Of a stretch of 64,000 nt of DNA, positions 9,102 through 18,222 are shown piece by piece. The DNA is taken from assembly GCF_004919105.1 (NCBI RefSeq), contig NZ_STGK01000003.1, positions 62,001-126,000 of the forward strand. Reading direction: 5' to 3'. Source of the stretch: Nocardioides sp. GY 10113. GTDB lineage: Bacteria; Actinomycetota; Actinomycetes; Propionibacteriales; Nocardioidaceae. How positions within the stretch are numbered: position 1 is the stretch's first letter; every line of letters begins with the position of its first letter. The notes below the pieces were generated by a model. It ran no database searches. It was not told where the DNA came from and worked only from the letters and a program-made list of their open reading frames with translations. The position numbers and the translations under genes were made by a program.

Positions 9102-9380
9102 ATGTCGGACGAGAAGCCTGGAGAGCGACCCGAGCCGAAGGTCGAGGAGCGGGAGCCCGCGCCGGGGGGCGCGGACGCCGTGGTGCACGGCAGCGGGCCG
9201 CAGGCCGAGACGGGGGAGCCGGAGCCGCTGGTCCGCGACGCGCGTCCGCGCGGCAACCCGTCGATCGACGAGGCGCCCGAGGCGATCAAGGAGGAGGTCG
9301 AGGGCGGGGAGGACACCACGACCCGGGCGACCCGCTCCGACGAGGTCGAGGACTCCTCGCCCGAGGAGTCCCCCGCCTGA
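9102..9380 (+). CDS. small acidic, probably disordered protein
   Basis: 92 aa, rich in Glu, Asp, Pro and Gly with no hydrophobic core and no Cys. A motif NPSIDEAPEAIKEEVEGGEDTT lies in the C-terminal half. A GCGGAGG ribosome site precedes the ATG by seven bases, which supports it as a real gene. Its product is not recognised; short acidic proteins of this kind are common in actinobacteria. It is divergent from the two-module gene, sharing a 243-base upstream region. Confidence 0.6.
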   Translation: MSDEKPGERPEPKVEEREPAPGGADAVVHGSGPQAETGEPEPLVRDARPRGNPSIDEAPEAIKEEVEGGEDTTTRATRSDEVEDSSPEESPA

Positions 9381-9441
9381 TCGCCCGCGCCCGGGCTGGG
9401 CCACCCCGGGGCGGGTCGCCAGGGGCGGGTCGGCGGGTGGG

Positions 9442-10008
9442 TCAGGCCGCGCACCGCCGGCGCGGTCCGCCGGGGTCTTCCGTCGGCCGGTCGTGCACGG
9501 CGCGCCGGCGGCGCTCGGCGACCCCGGTGGAGAGGGAGTAGGTCACCGTCGGGCCGTCGCGGTGGGGGGCCGCGCCGGGCGCGTACCGGGCGACCATGTG
9601 CGCCACCGCGTCGTTGCTCGCGGTCGTGAACACCTCGACCTGCTCGACGTCGTGGGACGCGAGGTCGGCGAGCAGCGCCCGGGCCAGGGCGCTCCCGATG
9701 CCCCGGCCCTGGTGGTCGTCCGCCACGACCAGCCCGATCTCCGCGGCGGCGCCGGCGCCGGTGCGGCGCCAGATGCCGTGGCCCACGACGGTCGCTCCGT
9801 CGTACGCGAGGACGGCGCCGGCGTCCGGTCCGGACGGGAGCAGCGCGGTGACGACGGCGGGCGGCGGCACGGGGCCCGGGCTCGCCTGGAAGCGTCGGTA
9901 CGCCGACTCGGGGGACAGGTCCGCGAGCAGCTCCGTGACGGCGCCGCGGTCGGCCTCGGTGGCCGGCCGGATCCGGGCCGTGCCGGTCGACGGCGTCGCG
10001 GTGCTCAT
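9442..10008 (-). CDS. GNAT-family N-acetyltransferase
   Basis: 188 aa. The acetyl-CoA-binding motif A is clear: EIGLVVADDHQGRGIGSALARALLADL, with the QGRGIG loop. The N-terminal part (IRPATEADRGAVTELLADLSPESAYRRF) fits the acceptor side of the fold and resembles acetyltransferases of the kind fused to other domains or acting on proteins. The substrate is unknown. The start ATG overlaps the stop of the hydrolase gene upstream (ATGA), so the two are co-translated. Both should be under the TetR-type regulator encoded divergently. Confidence 0.85.
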   Translation of the reverse strand: MSTATPSTGTARIRPATEADRGAVTELLADLSPESAYRRFQASPGPVPPPAVVTALLPSGPDAGAVLAYDGATVVGHGIWRRTGAGAAAEIGLVVADDHQGRGIGSALARALLADLASHDVEQVEVFTTASNDAVAHMVARYAPGAAPHRDGPTVTYSLSTGVAERRRRAVHDRPTEDPGGPRRRCAA

Positions 10009-10844
10009 GCCGGCACCCGGTCGAGGAAGCCGACGACCCGGTCGATCACATCGGGGTCGCGCAGGATGCGGCCGTGGCCGAGTCCGGAGGTCTCGACCAG
10101 TCGGGCGCCGAGGGCCTCGGTGAGCACGTCGGCCTGTCGGCGGTCGACCACGCGGTCGCCGGCGTCGTGGACGACCAGGGCGTCCCAGCCGGGGAGGGGC
10201 TGCGCCGAGAAGCGGTCCCAGATGTCGTCCGCCCCCGCGAAGTAGCGGCGCGCGATCGCCCGCCGCAGCGCGGCGTTGACGGTCGGGCCCGCGCCGAGCC
10301 GGTCGCAGAAGGTGTCGACGAGGTAGCCGAACTCGCCGACGCCGCTGATCGTCACGAGGCGGTCGGCGCGCAGGCCCTGCCGTGCGGCGTGGATCGCCAC
10401 CGGGGCGCCGAAGGAGTGGGCGATGACGCCGGCGAAGGGGCCGTGCTGGCGCTCGAGCTCGGCGATCACCCGCTGGTGCTCGGGGATCGGCCGCACCGGG
10501 CCGGGCGTCGCGCCGTGCCCCCAGGCGTCGTACGCGACCGCGCTGTGGCCGGTCGCCAGCAGCGCCCGCACCACGTCGGCCCAGCGCGACGAGCGCGCGC
10601 CCCAGCCGTGCACGAGGAGGACCGGGCGTCGCCCGTCGCCCCAGGCGTAGGTGACCACCCGGCCGACCGCGCCGGGCTCCGCGGCCTCGTGGACGGCCCG
10701 CTCCTCGGGGCGGACCCGGGCCGGTCCGCCCGGGCGGCGCCACAGCTCGAGGGCGAGGCGACCGCCGCCGTGTGGCGAGAGGCGGGTGGTGCCGGTGAGC
10801 AGGGCGCCCACGGTTGCGGTGATGGCGGCTGAGGTTGCGGACAT
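10005..10844 (-). CDS. alpha/beta hydrolase
   Basis: 279 aa alpha/beta-hydrolase. Visible elements are the oxyanion-hole strand VLLVHGWGARSSRW, the nucleophile elbow IAHSFGAPVA, an acid-bearing strand DALVVHDAGDRVV and the catalytic His in GLGHGRIL. The elbow reads A-H-S-F-G, with Ala in place of the first Gly of GxSxG. It is likely a cytosolic esterase or related hydrolase with unknown substrate. The ATG at 10844 is chosen because an upstream start would run through the operator at 10873-10898. It is the first gene of a two-gene operon with the acetyltransferase. Confidence 0.85.
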   Translation of the reverse strand: MSATSAAITATVGALLTGTTRLSPHGGGRLALELWRRPGGPARVRPEERAVHEAAEPGAVGRVVTYAWGDGRRPVLLVHGWGARSSRWADVVRALLATGHSAVAYDAWGHGATPGPVRPIPEHQRVIAELERQHGPFAGVIAHSFGAPVAIHAARQGLRADRLVTISGVGEFGYLVDTFCDRLGAGPTVNAALRRAIARRYFAGADDIWDRFSAQPLPGWDALVVHDAGDRVVDRRQADVLTEALGARLVETSGLGHGRILRDPDVIDRVVGFLDRVPA

Positions 10845-10872
10845 GGGCGGGTCTCTCGTGTGGGGTAAGATT

Positions 10873-10898
10873 ACAATACGAACGATCGTACTAATTGT
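10873..10898. promoter_or_regulatory. TetR operator candidate
   Basis: A 26-base imperfect palindrome centred on the perfect core ACGATCGT (10882-10889), with outer ACAAT and ATTGT arms. It lies between the hydrolase start and the TetR start, where an autoregulated TetR protein would bind to block both directions. Confidence 0.7.
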
Positions 10899-10939
10899 TT
10901 CGAACGTCAACCCCCTGACCCCGACTAGGCTGCGGAACG

Positions 10940-11575
10940 ATGAGCGAGATCACTACCGACGGACGCGTGCAGCGCGGCGACCGCACCCGCCGGGCCATCC
11001 TGGGCAAGGCGGTCGACGTCGCCTCGGTCGAGGGCCTCGAGGGGCTCTCCATCGGGCGGCTGGCCACCGAGCTCTCGATGAGCAAGAGCGGCCTGGTCGG
11101 CGCGTTCGGCAGCAAGGAGCAGCTGCAGCTCGCCACCATCCGGGCCGCCCGTGCGATCTTCGTGCAGACGGTGGTGGAGCCGGCGCTCCGGGCTCCCGTC
11201 GGGGTGGTCCGGCTGCGCGCCCTGATCGATGCCTGGCTGGCGTACTCCAGCGACCGTCGATTCCCCGGGGGCTGCTTCTTCGCCCGCGTCAGCCACGAGT
11301 ACGCCGGACGGCCCGGCGCCGTGCGCGACGCCCTGGCCTCGATCGACCAGGAGTGGGTCGGGCTGATCGCCACCACGGTCGCCGAGGCCCAGCAGGTGGG
11401 GGAGATCCGGGCCGAGGAGGATGCCGACCTGCTCGCCTTCGACCTGGTCGCCTATCTCGACTCCGCCAACCTGCGGTCGCTGCTCACCGGCGGCTTCGAC
11501 GTCTACGACCACGCCCGTCGCGCCGTCGACGCGCGGCTCGCCGCCGCCGAGATCGTGCCTGCCGAGCCGCGCTGA
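10940..11575 (+). CDS. TetR/AcrR-family regulator
   Basis: 211 aa. The N-terminal TetR helix-turn-helix is at about residues 15-62: RRAILGKAVDVASVEGLEGLSIGRLATELSMSKSGLVGAFGSKEQL. The C-terminal ligand domain contains the block RRFPGGCFFARVSHEYAGRPG seen in a subset of TetR regulators. It is transcribed away from the hydrolase-acetyltransferase operon, with the palindrome at 10873-10898 between them, so it probably represses that operon and itself. The inducer is unknown. Confidence 0.9.
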   Translation: MSEITTDGRVQRGDRTRRAILGKAVDVASVEGLEGLSIGRLATELSMSKSGLVGAFGSKEQLQLATIRAARAIFVQTVVEPALRAPVGVVRLRALIDAWLAYSSDRRFPGGCFFARVSHEYAGRPGAVRDALASIDQEWVGLIATTVAEAQQVGEIRAEEDADLLAFDLVAYLDSANLRSLLTGGFDVYDHARRAVDARLAAAEIVPAEPR

Positions 11576-11621
11576 GCCGCGACCGGGGTCAGCCGCTCCG
11601 GCGTACGTCCGGTCGTCGACC

Positions 11622-12770
11622 TCAGCTCGGCAGGATCCGCGAGGCGGAGAGGCTCGCCGTGGTGATCTCCGGCCCCGACGCCGTCATCTTCGAGGTGACG
11701 GTGCCCGGACCGTTGTCGGTCAGCGCGAGGACGAAGCCGAGCGGACCGGCCTCCTCGTTGAGGGCCAGCGGCCTCGACCAGGTGAAGGTGAGGACCCGGT
11801 CCGGCCCCACGACGCTGCTGCCGGCGTACGTCCAGCCGGCGCCGGTCACCGAGGTGGGTGCCGTCGCCGGCACCCGGGCGGCCGGGAAGGTGAAGGTGAG
11901 CGTGAAGGCGGTGACGGTCTGCGGACCGGCGTTCTGCAGGCCGGACTGCTGCACCACCAGCGTCGTCGGGCGGCTCCCCTGGTAGCCGCCGCCCCAGAAG
12001 TCGTAGCCGTGGAGCCGCAGGGTCGACGGGGCCTCGGTCACCGTGATCGAGGGGCCGCAGGGGCTCGTGGCGGGCAGGTGGTGGCCGTCCGTCGGCGTGT
12101 ACTCCGCCTGCCAGTAGTAGGTCCCCGCATGGGCGGGCTGCACCGAGCCGGTCGCCGTGCCGGACCGCAGCGGCACGGCGCCGGCGGCCTGGGCGAGCGT
12201 CGTGCAGGAGGGGTCCTTGAACAGCCGGAAGAGGACGGTGCCGGCGGGCGTGCCGAAGCCGGTGACCGTGGCCGTCGCGGAGAACGAGGCCCCGGCAGGG
12301 CCGGTGGTCGCGGGGAGGCCGCCGACCGCGACGGTCGCCGCCTGCTTGTCGGTCGTGACCGTCAGCGACTGCTGGGTGACCCAGCCGTGCCGCCGCGCGG
12401 TGAGCGTCCACGTGTAGCGGGTGTTGGGGACGAGGCCGGTCGCCGTGCAGCCGCCGGTGGCCGTGGGGGACGGGGACGCCGAGCACCCGGCCAGCGTGCC
12501 GTCGGACTGGCTCAGCTCCACCGAGGTGGGGGTGAACGAGGTCGACCAGGAGAGCGCCACCGAGGTGGGCGTGCTGGCCCCCTGGGTGAGGACCGGCGCC
12601 GCCAGGGTGGCCGCGCGGGCCCAGGCGTCGGGTGCCGTGGAGGTGGCCGTCCAGAAGGCGTGCGCGGGGCCGGCCCCGAGCGCGACGAGCGCGGTCAGGG
12701 CGACGCCGAGCAGCCGTCGCCGGCGACCGCGCCGGCGCACGGTCGGCGCGCGGTGGCGTCCGCCGGTCAC
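11622..12770 (-). CDS. exported Ig-like surface protein
   Basis: 382 aa. The basic N-terminus (RRRGRRRRLLGVALTALVALGAGPAHAFWTA) is a signal peptide. The mature start AFWTATST recalls the A-Y/F-W motif after the signal in SipW-processed proteins of the TasA/camelysin kind. About residues 60-140 look like a fibronectin III-type domain (PTSVALSWSTSFTPTSVELSQS) and 145-240 like a bacterial Ig-like domain (ASFSATATVTGFGTPAGTVLFRLF). The C-terminal third is beta-rich. There is no LPXTG or C-terminal anchor. The GTG start overlaps the stop of the upstream gene (GTGA); an earlier ATG would extend into arginine-rich shadow sequence. It is the last of three overlapping genes. Confidence 0.7.
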   Translation of the reverse strand: MTGGRHRAPTVRRRGRRRRLLGVALTALVALGAGPAHAFWTATSTAPDAWARAATLAAPVLTQGASTPTSVALSWSTSFTPTSVELSQSDGTLAGCSASPSPTATGGCTATGLVPNTRYTWTLTARRHGWVTQQSLTVTTDKQAATVAVGGLPATTGPAGASFSATATVTGFGTPAGTVLFRLFKDPSCTTLAQAAGAVPLRSGTATGSVQPAHAGTYYWQAEYTPTDGHHLPATSPCGPSITVTEAPSTLRLHGYDFWGGGYQGSRPTTLVVQQSGLQNAGPQTVTAFTLTFTFPAARVPATAPTSVTGAGWTYAGSSVVGPDRVLTFTWSRPLALNEEAGPLGFVLALTDNGPGTVTSKMTASGPEITTASLSASRILPS

Positions 12771-13366
12771 TGGGTCACCGCCACGGCGACGGGCACGCGG
12801 AAGGTCGCGCCCTGGCAGCCGGCGGCCGCGCCGACCCCCATCGCCGCGCCGTCGGGGATCCGGACCGCGAGGGTCGCACCGCCCGGGACCGTCAGGTCGA
12901 GCCCGGTCCGCGTCGGTACCCCGACGCCCGAGGTGCCGAGGGCGCCCGGCCAGGCCGGATCCCCGGTGCACCCGGATCCGCCGGTGACGGTGACCCCGCC
13001 GGCCTGGGAGACGCCGGTGATCGTGACCGGGCGGTCGTTCGGGTTGACCACCCGGAGGACCAGGTCGGCCCTGGCCCCCGGGAGCAGGGCGACGTCGGTG
13101 GTCCCGACCACTGCCGGGAGCATCTCCAGCGGCTGCAGCGAACCGGTCCGGCCGGTGCCCTCGCCGTACCCGCCCGCGGTCAGGTAGCCCAGGGCGGGTG
13201 AGGCCAGCAGCCAGATGCCGGCGATCGCCCCGGCCGCGGTGAGGGCGAGCCGTGCGGTCGGACCGCGCCGGCGGCTGGGCGCCACGTGGCGCCCACGCCG
13301 GCTGGCGCCGGTCGCTCGGAGCGGCCGACCTCGACGCGCGGGGGGCCCGGCGGGCACCCCCGGCAT
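12767..13366 (-). CDS. exported protein of the three-gene surface cluster
   Basis: 199 aa. A long basic leader with many Arg residues precedes a hydrophobic stretch at about 39-60 (LALTAAGAIAGIWLLASPALG), then a mature part beginning with a glycine-rich segment. The body is predicted beta-rich (ADLVLRVVNPNDRPVTITGV), like a small Ig or jelly-roll domain, with two Cys residues that could pair. The start overlaps the previous stop (ATGA). Similar to its neighbours in design rather than sequence. Function unknown; it is probably displayed on the cell surface. Confidence 0.65.
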   Translation of the reverse strand: MPGVPAGPPARRGRPLRATGASRRGRHVAPSRRRGPTARLALTAAGAIAGIWLLASPALGYLTAGGYGEGTGRTGSLQPLEMLPAVVGTTDVALLPGARADLVLRVVNPNDRPVTITGVSQAGGVTVTGGSGCTGDPAWPGALGTSGVGVPTRTGLDLTVPGGATLAVRIPDGAAMGVGAAAGCQGATFRVPVAVAVTQ

Positions 13367-13851
13367 CAGCTGACCGCGTAGGCCAGGGTCACCGTCGCGC
13401 CCTTGCAGCCGTCCTGGTTCGTGGTCGCCTTGTTGTTGAACGCGATGGTCGCACCGCTCCAGGCGCCCTTCGAGGTGCCCGCGGGGATCTCGGCGCCGAC
13501 CGGCATCACGGTGTTGGTCAGCGTGTAGTCGCTCGCGTCGCAGGCGCCGGCCGGGGCGCCCGCCGCCTTCGTGACCGAGCCGATGCTCACGGTCACCGCC
13601 GCGACGTAGGCCGGGCTGCCGTTGGGGTTGGTGAACGTGCCCGCCAGCGTCACCGGCGTACCGCCGGGTCGCAGGTCGGAGACCGTGCTGGTCTGGTTGA
13701 CGACCACCGGGGCGATCGACGCGGTGGTGGTGCCGCTGCCGGTGCCGGCGCCGCCGGACGTCCAGTACGCGTACGCCGTGCCGCCGCCGGTGACGAGGGC
13801 CGCCGCGGCGATGACGCCGAGGAGCTTCTTCTTCTTGCTGAGTCGTGCCAT
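13366..13851 (-). CDS. SipW-type signal-peptide surface protein
   Basis: 161 aa. MARLSKKKKLLGVIAAAALVTGGGTAYAYWTSG is a signal peptide of the SipW-dependent pattern (small residues then AYAYWTSG), as in TasA/CalY-like camelysin proteins. The mature protein is beta-rich, about 130 residues, with two Cys. In Bacillus, proteins of this class form fibres or surface layers; whether this one does is inference. It is the first gene of the three-gene operon, with its start about 256 bases from the divergent alkyl-sulfatase gene. No SipW-type peptidase is encoded nearby in the window. Confidence 0.7.
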   Translation of the reverse strand: MARLSKKKKLLGVIAAAALVTGGGTAYAYWTSGGAGTGSGTTTASIAPVVVNQTSTVSDLRPGGTPVTLAGTFTNPNGSPAYVAAVTVSIGSVTKAAGAPAGACDASDYTLTNTVMPVGAEIPAGTSKGAWSGATIAFNNKATTNQDGCKGATVTLAYAVS

Positions 13852-14107
13852 GTCGGGGGGTCCTTGCTGGTCGCTAAGCCCACGCGGGGGGACGGGGCTG
13901 CCATTCCGTCGGCACCTGGGACCCGGTCCTCAAGGATTCTTGGGTGAACAGATCGGACGTTCTTCGTGTCCTACGTCACTTCGCCGGCCGGGCAGGAGGG
14001 CCCTTCCGCTACGCCCTCCGAAGGAGCAGGCTGGCCGGGCCAGGGAACGCGGACCTCGGCCGTCCCCCGGCCCACCCGGTCCGAGGCGCCGCCCAGGGGG
14101 ATCACCG

Positions 14108-16021
14108 ATGTCCAGCAAGGAACCCGAGCACCTCGTCGTCGAGCACCAGGAGCGGCTCGCGGAGACGCTGCCGTTCGACGACACCCGCGACTTCGAGGAC
14201 GCCGAGCGCGGCCTCCTCGGTCGCCTCGAGCCGTGCGTGATCACCGCGGTCGACGGGCGGGTGGTCTGGGACAACGCGTCGTACGGGTTCCTCGACGGCC
14301 CCGCCCCGGACTCGGTCAACCCCAGCCTGTGGCGCCAGTCGAACCTGGTCGCCATCGACGGGCTCTTCGAGGTGGTCGAGGGGATCTACCAGGTCCGCGG
14401 CCTGGACCTCTCGAACGTCACCTTCGTCGAGGGTGAGGCCGGCGTGATCGTGATCGACCCGCTGATCTCGGTCGAGACCGCCGCCGCCGCGCTGGCGCTC
14501 TACCGCGAGCACCGGGGCGACCGACCGGTCACCGCGGTGATCTACACGCACTCCCATGTCGACCACTTCGGCGGAGTCAAGGGCGTGACCACCCAGGAGG
14601 ACGTGGACGCGGGTCGGGTGGTGGTGGTCGCGCCGGAGGGGCTGGTCGAGCACGCCGTCGCCGAGAACGTGTACGCGGGCACCGCGATGGCCCGTCGCGC
14701 CGGCTACATGTACGGCGCGGCGCTGGCCCGCGGCCCGCGCGGCCAGGTCGGCGCCGGCCTCGGGCAGACCACGTCCACCGGCACGGTCACGGTGATCCCG
14801 CCGACGCTGGAGATCACCACCACCGGCCAGGAGGAGGTGCTCGACGGGGTCCGGATCGTCTTCCAGATGGCGCCCGGCACCGAGGCGCCGGCGGAGATGC
14901 ACTTCTACTTCCCCGACCTCCGGGCGCTCTGCCTGGCCGAGAACGCCACCCACACCCTGCACAACCTGCTGACCCTGCGCGGCGCGCTGGTCCGCGACCC
15001 GCACGTGTGGTCGCAGTACCTGACCGAGGTGATCGACCTGTTCGCCCGCGACGCCGACGTCGCCTTCGCCTCCCACCACTGGCCGACCTGGGGCAGCGAG
15101 CGGATCGTGGAGTACCTCGAGCTGCAGCGCGACCTCTACGCCTACCTGCACGACCAGACGGTGCGGATGATGAACGCCGGCATGACCGGCGCCGAGATCG
15201 CGGAGGCGATGGTGCTGCCGCCGGCGCTGGAGAACGCCTGGCACACCCGCGGCTACTACGGCTCGGTCAGCCACAACGTGAAGGCGATCTACCAGCGGTA
15301 CATGGGCTGGTTCGACGGCAACCCGGCGCACCTGTGGCAGCACCCGCCGGTCGAGCAGGCGATCCGGTACGTCGACTTCATGGGCGGCGCGGACGCCGTG
15401 GTGGACAAGGCCCGCGTCTCGTTCGGCGCCGGCGACTACCGCTGGGTCGCGGAGGTGCTGAACCACGTGGTCTTCGCCGAGCCCGGGCACGGCGCGGCGC
15501 GCGAGCTGCTCGCCGACACCTACGAGCAGCTCGGGTACGGCGCGGAGAACGGGACCTGGCGCAACTTCTTCCTCTCCGGCGCCACCGAGCTGCGCTCGGG
15601 CGGCTTCGGTACGCCGACCGCGACCGCCTCGGCCGACATGCTGACCCACCTCAGCCCGGCGATGCTCTTCGACGCGATGGCGGTCCGGGTCGACGGCCCG
15701 GCGGCCTGGGACGAGCGGCTCAGCATCGACCTGGTGCTGACCGGCGGCGGTGAGGGCGGCGCGGAGACCGTCGAGTCCTACCGGCTGCGCCTGGCCAACG
15801 GCGTGCTGACCTACACGGCCGGCGCGCGGGACGACGAGCCGGCCGACGTCACGGTGACACTGCCCCGCGTGGCGCTGGCGGTGCTGGCCGCGCCCACCCC
15901 GGACGCGATGGCGGCGGCGGGCGTCGAGGTGACCGGGGACGCCGGCGTGCTGCAGCGGCTGGTGGCGGTGCTCGACCCGGGCGACCCGGACTTCGCGATC
16001 GTCACCCCGGAGAAGGAGTGA
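14108..16021 (+). CDS. alkyl sulfatase (SdsA/BDS1-type metallo-beta-lactamase)
   Basis: 637 aa, the normal length of the class. The metallo-beta-lactamase motif THSHVDHFGG (H148, H150, D152, H153) binds the zinc pair. APGTEAPAEMHFYFP, ATHTLHN and the ASHHWPTWG block are typical of alkyl sulfatases. A dimerisation domain follows (about 390-520), then a C-terminal SCP2-like sterol-carrier domain from about 525. Such enzymes hydrolyse primary or secondary alkyl sulfates such as SDS to alcohol and sulfate. There is no signal peptide, so a cytosolic location is likely. AGGGGGA precedes the start. The previous genes run the other way, so it has its own promoter in the 13852-14107 gap. Confidence 0.92.
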   Translation: MSSKEPEHLVVEHQERLAETLPFDDTRDFEDAERGLLGRLEPCVITAVDGRVVWDNASYGFLDGPAPDSVNPSLWRQSNLVAIDGLFEVVEGIYQVRGLDLSNVTFVEGEAGVIVIDPLISVETAAAALALYREHRGDRPVTAVIYTHSHVDHFGGVKGVTTQEDVDAGRVVVVAPEGLVEHAVAENVYAGTAMARRAGYMYGAALARGPRGQVGAGLGQTTSTGTVTVIPPTLEITTTGQEEVLDGVRIVFQMAPGTEAPAEMHFYFPDLRALCLAENATHTLHNLLTLRGALVRDPHVWSQYLTEVIDLFARDADVAFASHHWPTWGSERIVEYLELQRDLYAYLHDQTVRMMNAGMTGAEIAEAMVLPPALENAWHTRGYYGSVSHNVKAIYQRYMGWFDGNPAHLWQHPPVEQAIRYVDFMGGADAVVDKARVSFGAGDYRWVAEVLNHVVFAEPGHGAARELLADTYEQLGYGAENGTWRNFFLSGATELRSGGFGTPTATASADMLTHLSPAMLFDAMAVRVDGPAAWDERLSIDLVLTGGGEGGAETVESYRLRLANGVLTYTAGARDDEPADVTVTLPRVALAVLAAPTPDAMAAAGVEVTGDAGVLQRLVAVLDPGDPDFAIVTPEKE

Positions 16022-16173
16022 GGCGAGGCTGCCCACCGGCGCGATTCACCTGAGGTTTCCTGGTCTACCACTGGCCGGCGGTCGCGAACGTCCCTAGGGT
16101 CAATGGGGTCCAAGCGAGGGGTTCCGCCCCACCCGGCGGACTCCTCCGGTCTCGACCCGAGGGGATCTCACGA

Positions 16174-18069
16174 ATGCGTCTCCAGTCCAGCAAGCGGTTC
16201 GCCGTAGCGGCAGCGGCGGCGGTCGCCGTCGGATCACTCACCGCGCTCGCGACGCCGGCAGCACAGGCCCAGTCGCCGACCGCCGACCGCGTCGTCGCCC
16301 AGAAGGCGGCGGTGCAGAAGGCCGCGAACCACAAGCCGAGGAAGCACAAGCACCCGCGGAGGTCGCCCTACACGCTCACCGTGCTGCACAACAACGACGG
16401 TGAGTCGCAGCTGATCAGCGCCCCCGACCAGGCGGACTACGGCGGCATCGCCCGGTTCGCCAGCCTCGTCGACCAGGAGCGCGCGGCGGCGCTGGAGGGG
16501 AAGGGCCGGCGCGGCGTCGTACTGCTCTCCTCGGGTGACAACTACCTCGCCGGCCCGGAGTTCAACGCCAGCCTGAGCAAGGGGGCGCCGTACTACGACT
16601 CGCTCGGCCTGGCCCGGATCGGGTACGACGCGTTCGCGCTGGGCAACCACGAGTTCGACTTCGGACCCGAGAACCTCGCCACGTTCATCACCAGCTTCGG
16701 TACCCCGCCGAAGTTCGTCTCGGCCAACCTCGACTTCACGGGTGAGCCGTCGCTGCAGGCGCTGGTCGAGCAGGGCACGATCGTCAAGCGGCACGTGGTC
16801 TGGGAGAAGGGCGAGCCGATCGGCATCGTCGGCGCCACCACGCCGGCGCTGGCCTCGATCTCCAGTCCCGGCGACGTCGAGGTGCTCCAGGACGTGGCCG
16901 GCATCGTGCAGCGACAGGTCAACGCGCTGACCCGTCGGGGCGTCAACAAGATCATCCTGATCAGCCACCTGCAGAGCGTGGAGGAGGACCGCGCGCTGGT
17001 GCCGATGCTGCGCGGGGTCGACGTGGCGATCGCCGGCGGCGGTGACGAGCTGCTCGCCAACGAGGGCGACGCGCTGGTGCCGGGCGACTCGATCAGCCTC
17101 GACCCGACCACCGGGGAGCCGCTGTCGTACCCGCTGACCGCCACCGGCGGGGACGGCGCCACCGTGCCGATCGTCACCACCGCGGGCGACTACAAGTACC
17201 TCGGCAAGCTGGTCGTGAAGTTCAACCCCCGCGGCAAGCTGCTCTCGGTCGGCGACGACAGCGGCCCGCTCCGGGTCTCCGGTGTCGAGGACGACGCGGT
17301 CGAGCCCGACGCCTGGATCCAGGAGAACGTGGTCGACCCGGTGCAGGCCTACGTCGACGACCTCGCGGCCAACGTGGTCGGCACCTCCCAGGTGGCCCTG
17401 GAGGGTCGCCGCGACCCGGGCGTGCGCAGCGAGGAGACCAACCTCGGCAACCTGATGGCGGACTCGCTGCTGTGGACCGCGCAGCAGAAGGCCGCGGAGT
17501 ACGGTCTGGACGCCCCTGTGATCGGCCTCCAGAACGGTGGCGGCATCCGCAACAACAGCCTGATCCCGCCGGGCCCGATCACTGAGCTCAACACGTTCGA
17601 GATCGCGGCGTTCTCCAACTTCGTCTCCATCGTCCCGGACTTCCCCCGGGCTCAGCTCAAGGAGCTGCTGGAGAACGCGGTGTCGAAGCTGCCGGTCGCG
17701 GACGGTCGGTTCGCGCAGGTCGCCGGCTTCTCGTTCACCTACGACCTCATCGGTACGCCGATGGTGATCGAGGAGGACGGGACCGTCAGCCAGGTCGGCA
17801 CCCGGGTGCAGGACGTCACCCTCGACGACGGCACCGTCATCGTGCAGGACGGCGAGGTCGTCGACGGGCCCGGGATCTCGATCGCGACGATCGACTTCAG
17901 CGTCCGCCAGGACGGCGACCAGTGGCCGTTCCGGGGCGCGCCGTTCACCACGGTCGGCGTGACCTACCAGCAGGCGCTGGCGAACTACATCTCCGACGGC
18001 CTCGGCGGCCTGATCACCGCCGCGGACTACCCGGAGGGTGGCGAGGGCCGGATCACCCCGGTGCCGTGA
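16174..18069 (+). CDS. secreted 5'-nucleotidase/metallophosphatase
   Basis: 631 aa. Residues 1-32 are a signal peptide ending ATPAAQA, followed by a Lys/His-rich linker. The calcineurin-type phosphatase domain begins about residue 66: VLHNNDGESQ (metal-binding D75), SSGDNYLAGPEF and LGNHEFDFG. The C-terminal 5'-nucleotidase domain holds LQNGGGIRNNS and the substrate stack near ELNTFEIAAFSNFVSIV. The first motif is NDGES rather than the UshA NDVH, a known variant. It is likely an extracellular nucleotide or phosphoester scavenger. The stop is followed by a G-rich tract and two palindromes that probably terminate it. Confidence 0.9.
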   Translation: MRLQSSKRFAVAAAAAVAVGSLTALATPAAQAQSPTADRVVAQKAAVQKAANHKPRKHKHPRRSPYTLTVLHNNDGESQLISAPDQADYGGIARFASLVDQERAAALEGKGRRGVVLLSSGDNYLAGPEFNASLSKGAPYYDSLGLARIGYDAFALGNHEFDFGPENLATFITSFGTPPKFVSANLDFTGEPSLQALVEQGTIVKRHVVWEKGEPIGIVGATTPALASISSPGDVEVLQDVAGIVQRQVNALTRRGVNKIILISHLQSVEEDRALVPMLRGVDVAIAGGGDELLANEGDALVPGDSISLDPTTGEPLSYPLTATGGDGATVPIVTTAGDYKYLGKLVVKFNPRGKLLSVGDDSGPLRVSGVEDDAVEPDAWIQENVVDPVQAYVDDLAANVVGTSQVALEGRRDPGVRSEETNLGNLMADSLLWTAQQKAAEYGLDAPVIGLQNGGGIRNNSLIPPGPITELNTFEIAAFSNFVSIVPDFPRAQLKELLENAVSKLPVADGRFAQVAGFSFTYDLIGTPMVIEEDGTVSQVGTRVQDVTLDDGTVIVQDGEVVDGPGISIATIDFSVRQDGDQWPFRGAPFTTVGVTYQQALANYISDGLGGLITAADYPEGGEGRITPVP

Positions 18070-18165
18070 TCGAGCGGGTCGGGCCGGTCTGACCGGCCCG
18101 GCCCGTCGCGCGGTGGCTACGTCAGGAGGGGTCGTCCCAGCCGGGGCGGCCCCTCCGTCGTGCTC

Positions 18166-18214
18166 GGGGTGCGGGTCGCGGGTGCGGGCGTGGGTGTGGG
18201 TGCGGGCGGCGGGG
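18166..18214 (+). repeat. G-rich tract with quadruplex potential
   Basis: Eight runs of three or four G separated by 3-4 bases on the plus strand, just past the nucleotidase stop. This fits the G-quadruplex pattern in DNA or in the 3' part of the transcript. High genomic GC makes such runs more likely by chance. Confidence 0.5.
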
Positions 18215-18222
18215 CCGGTCGC

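Noticed and set aside
6504..9380. 958-codon plus-strand frame through the two-module gene
   Set aside because: Shadow of the leftward gene until 9102, where the real small acidic gene begins.
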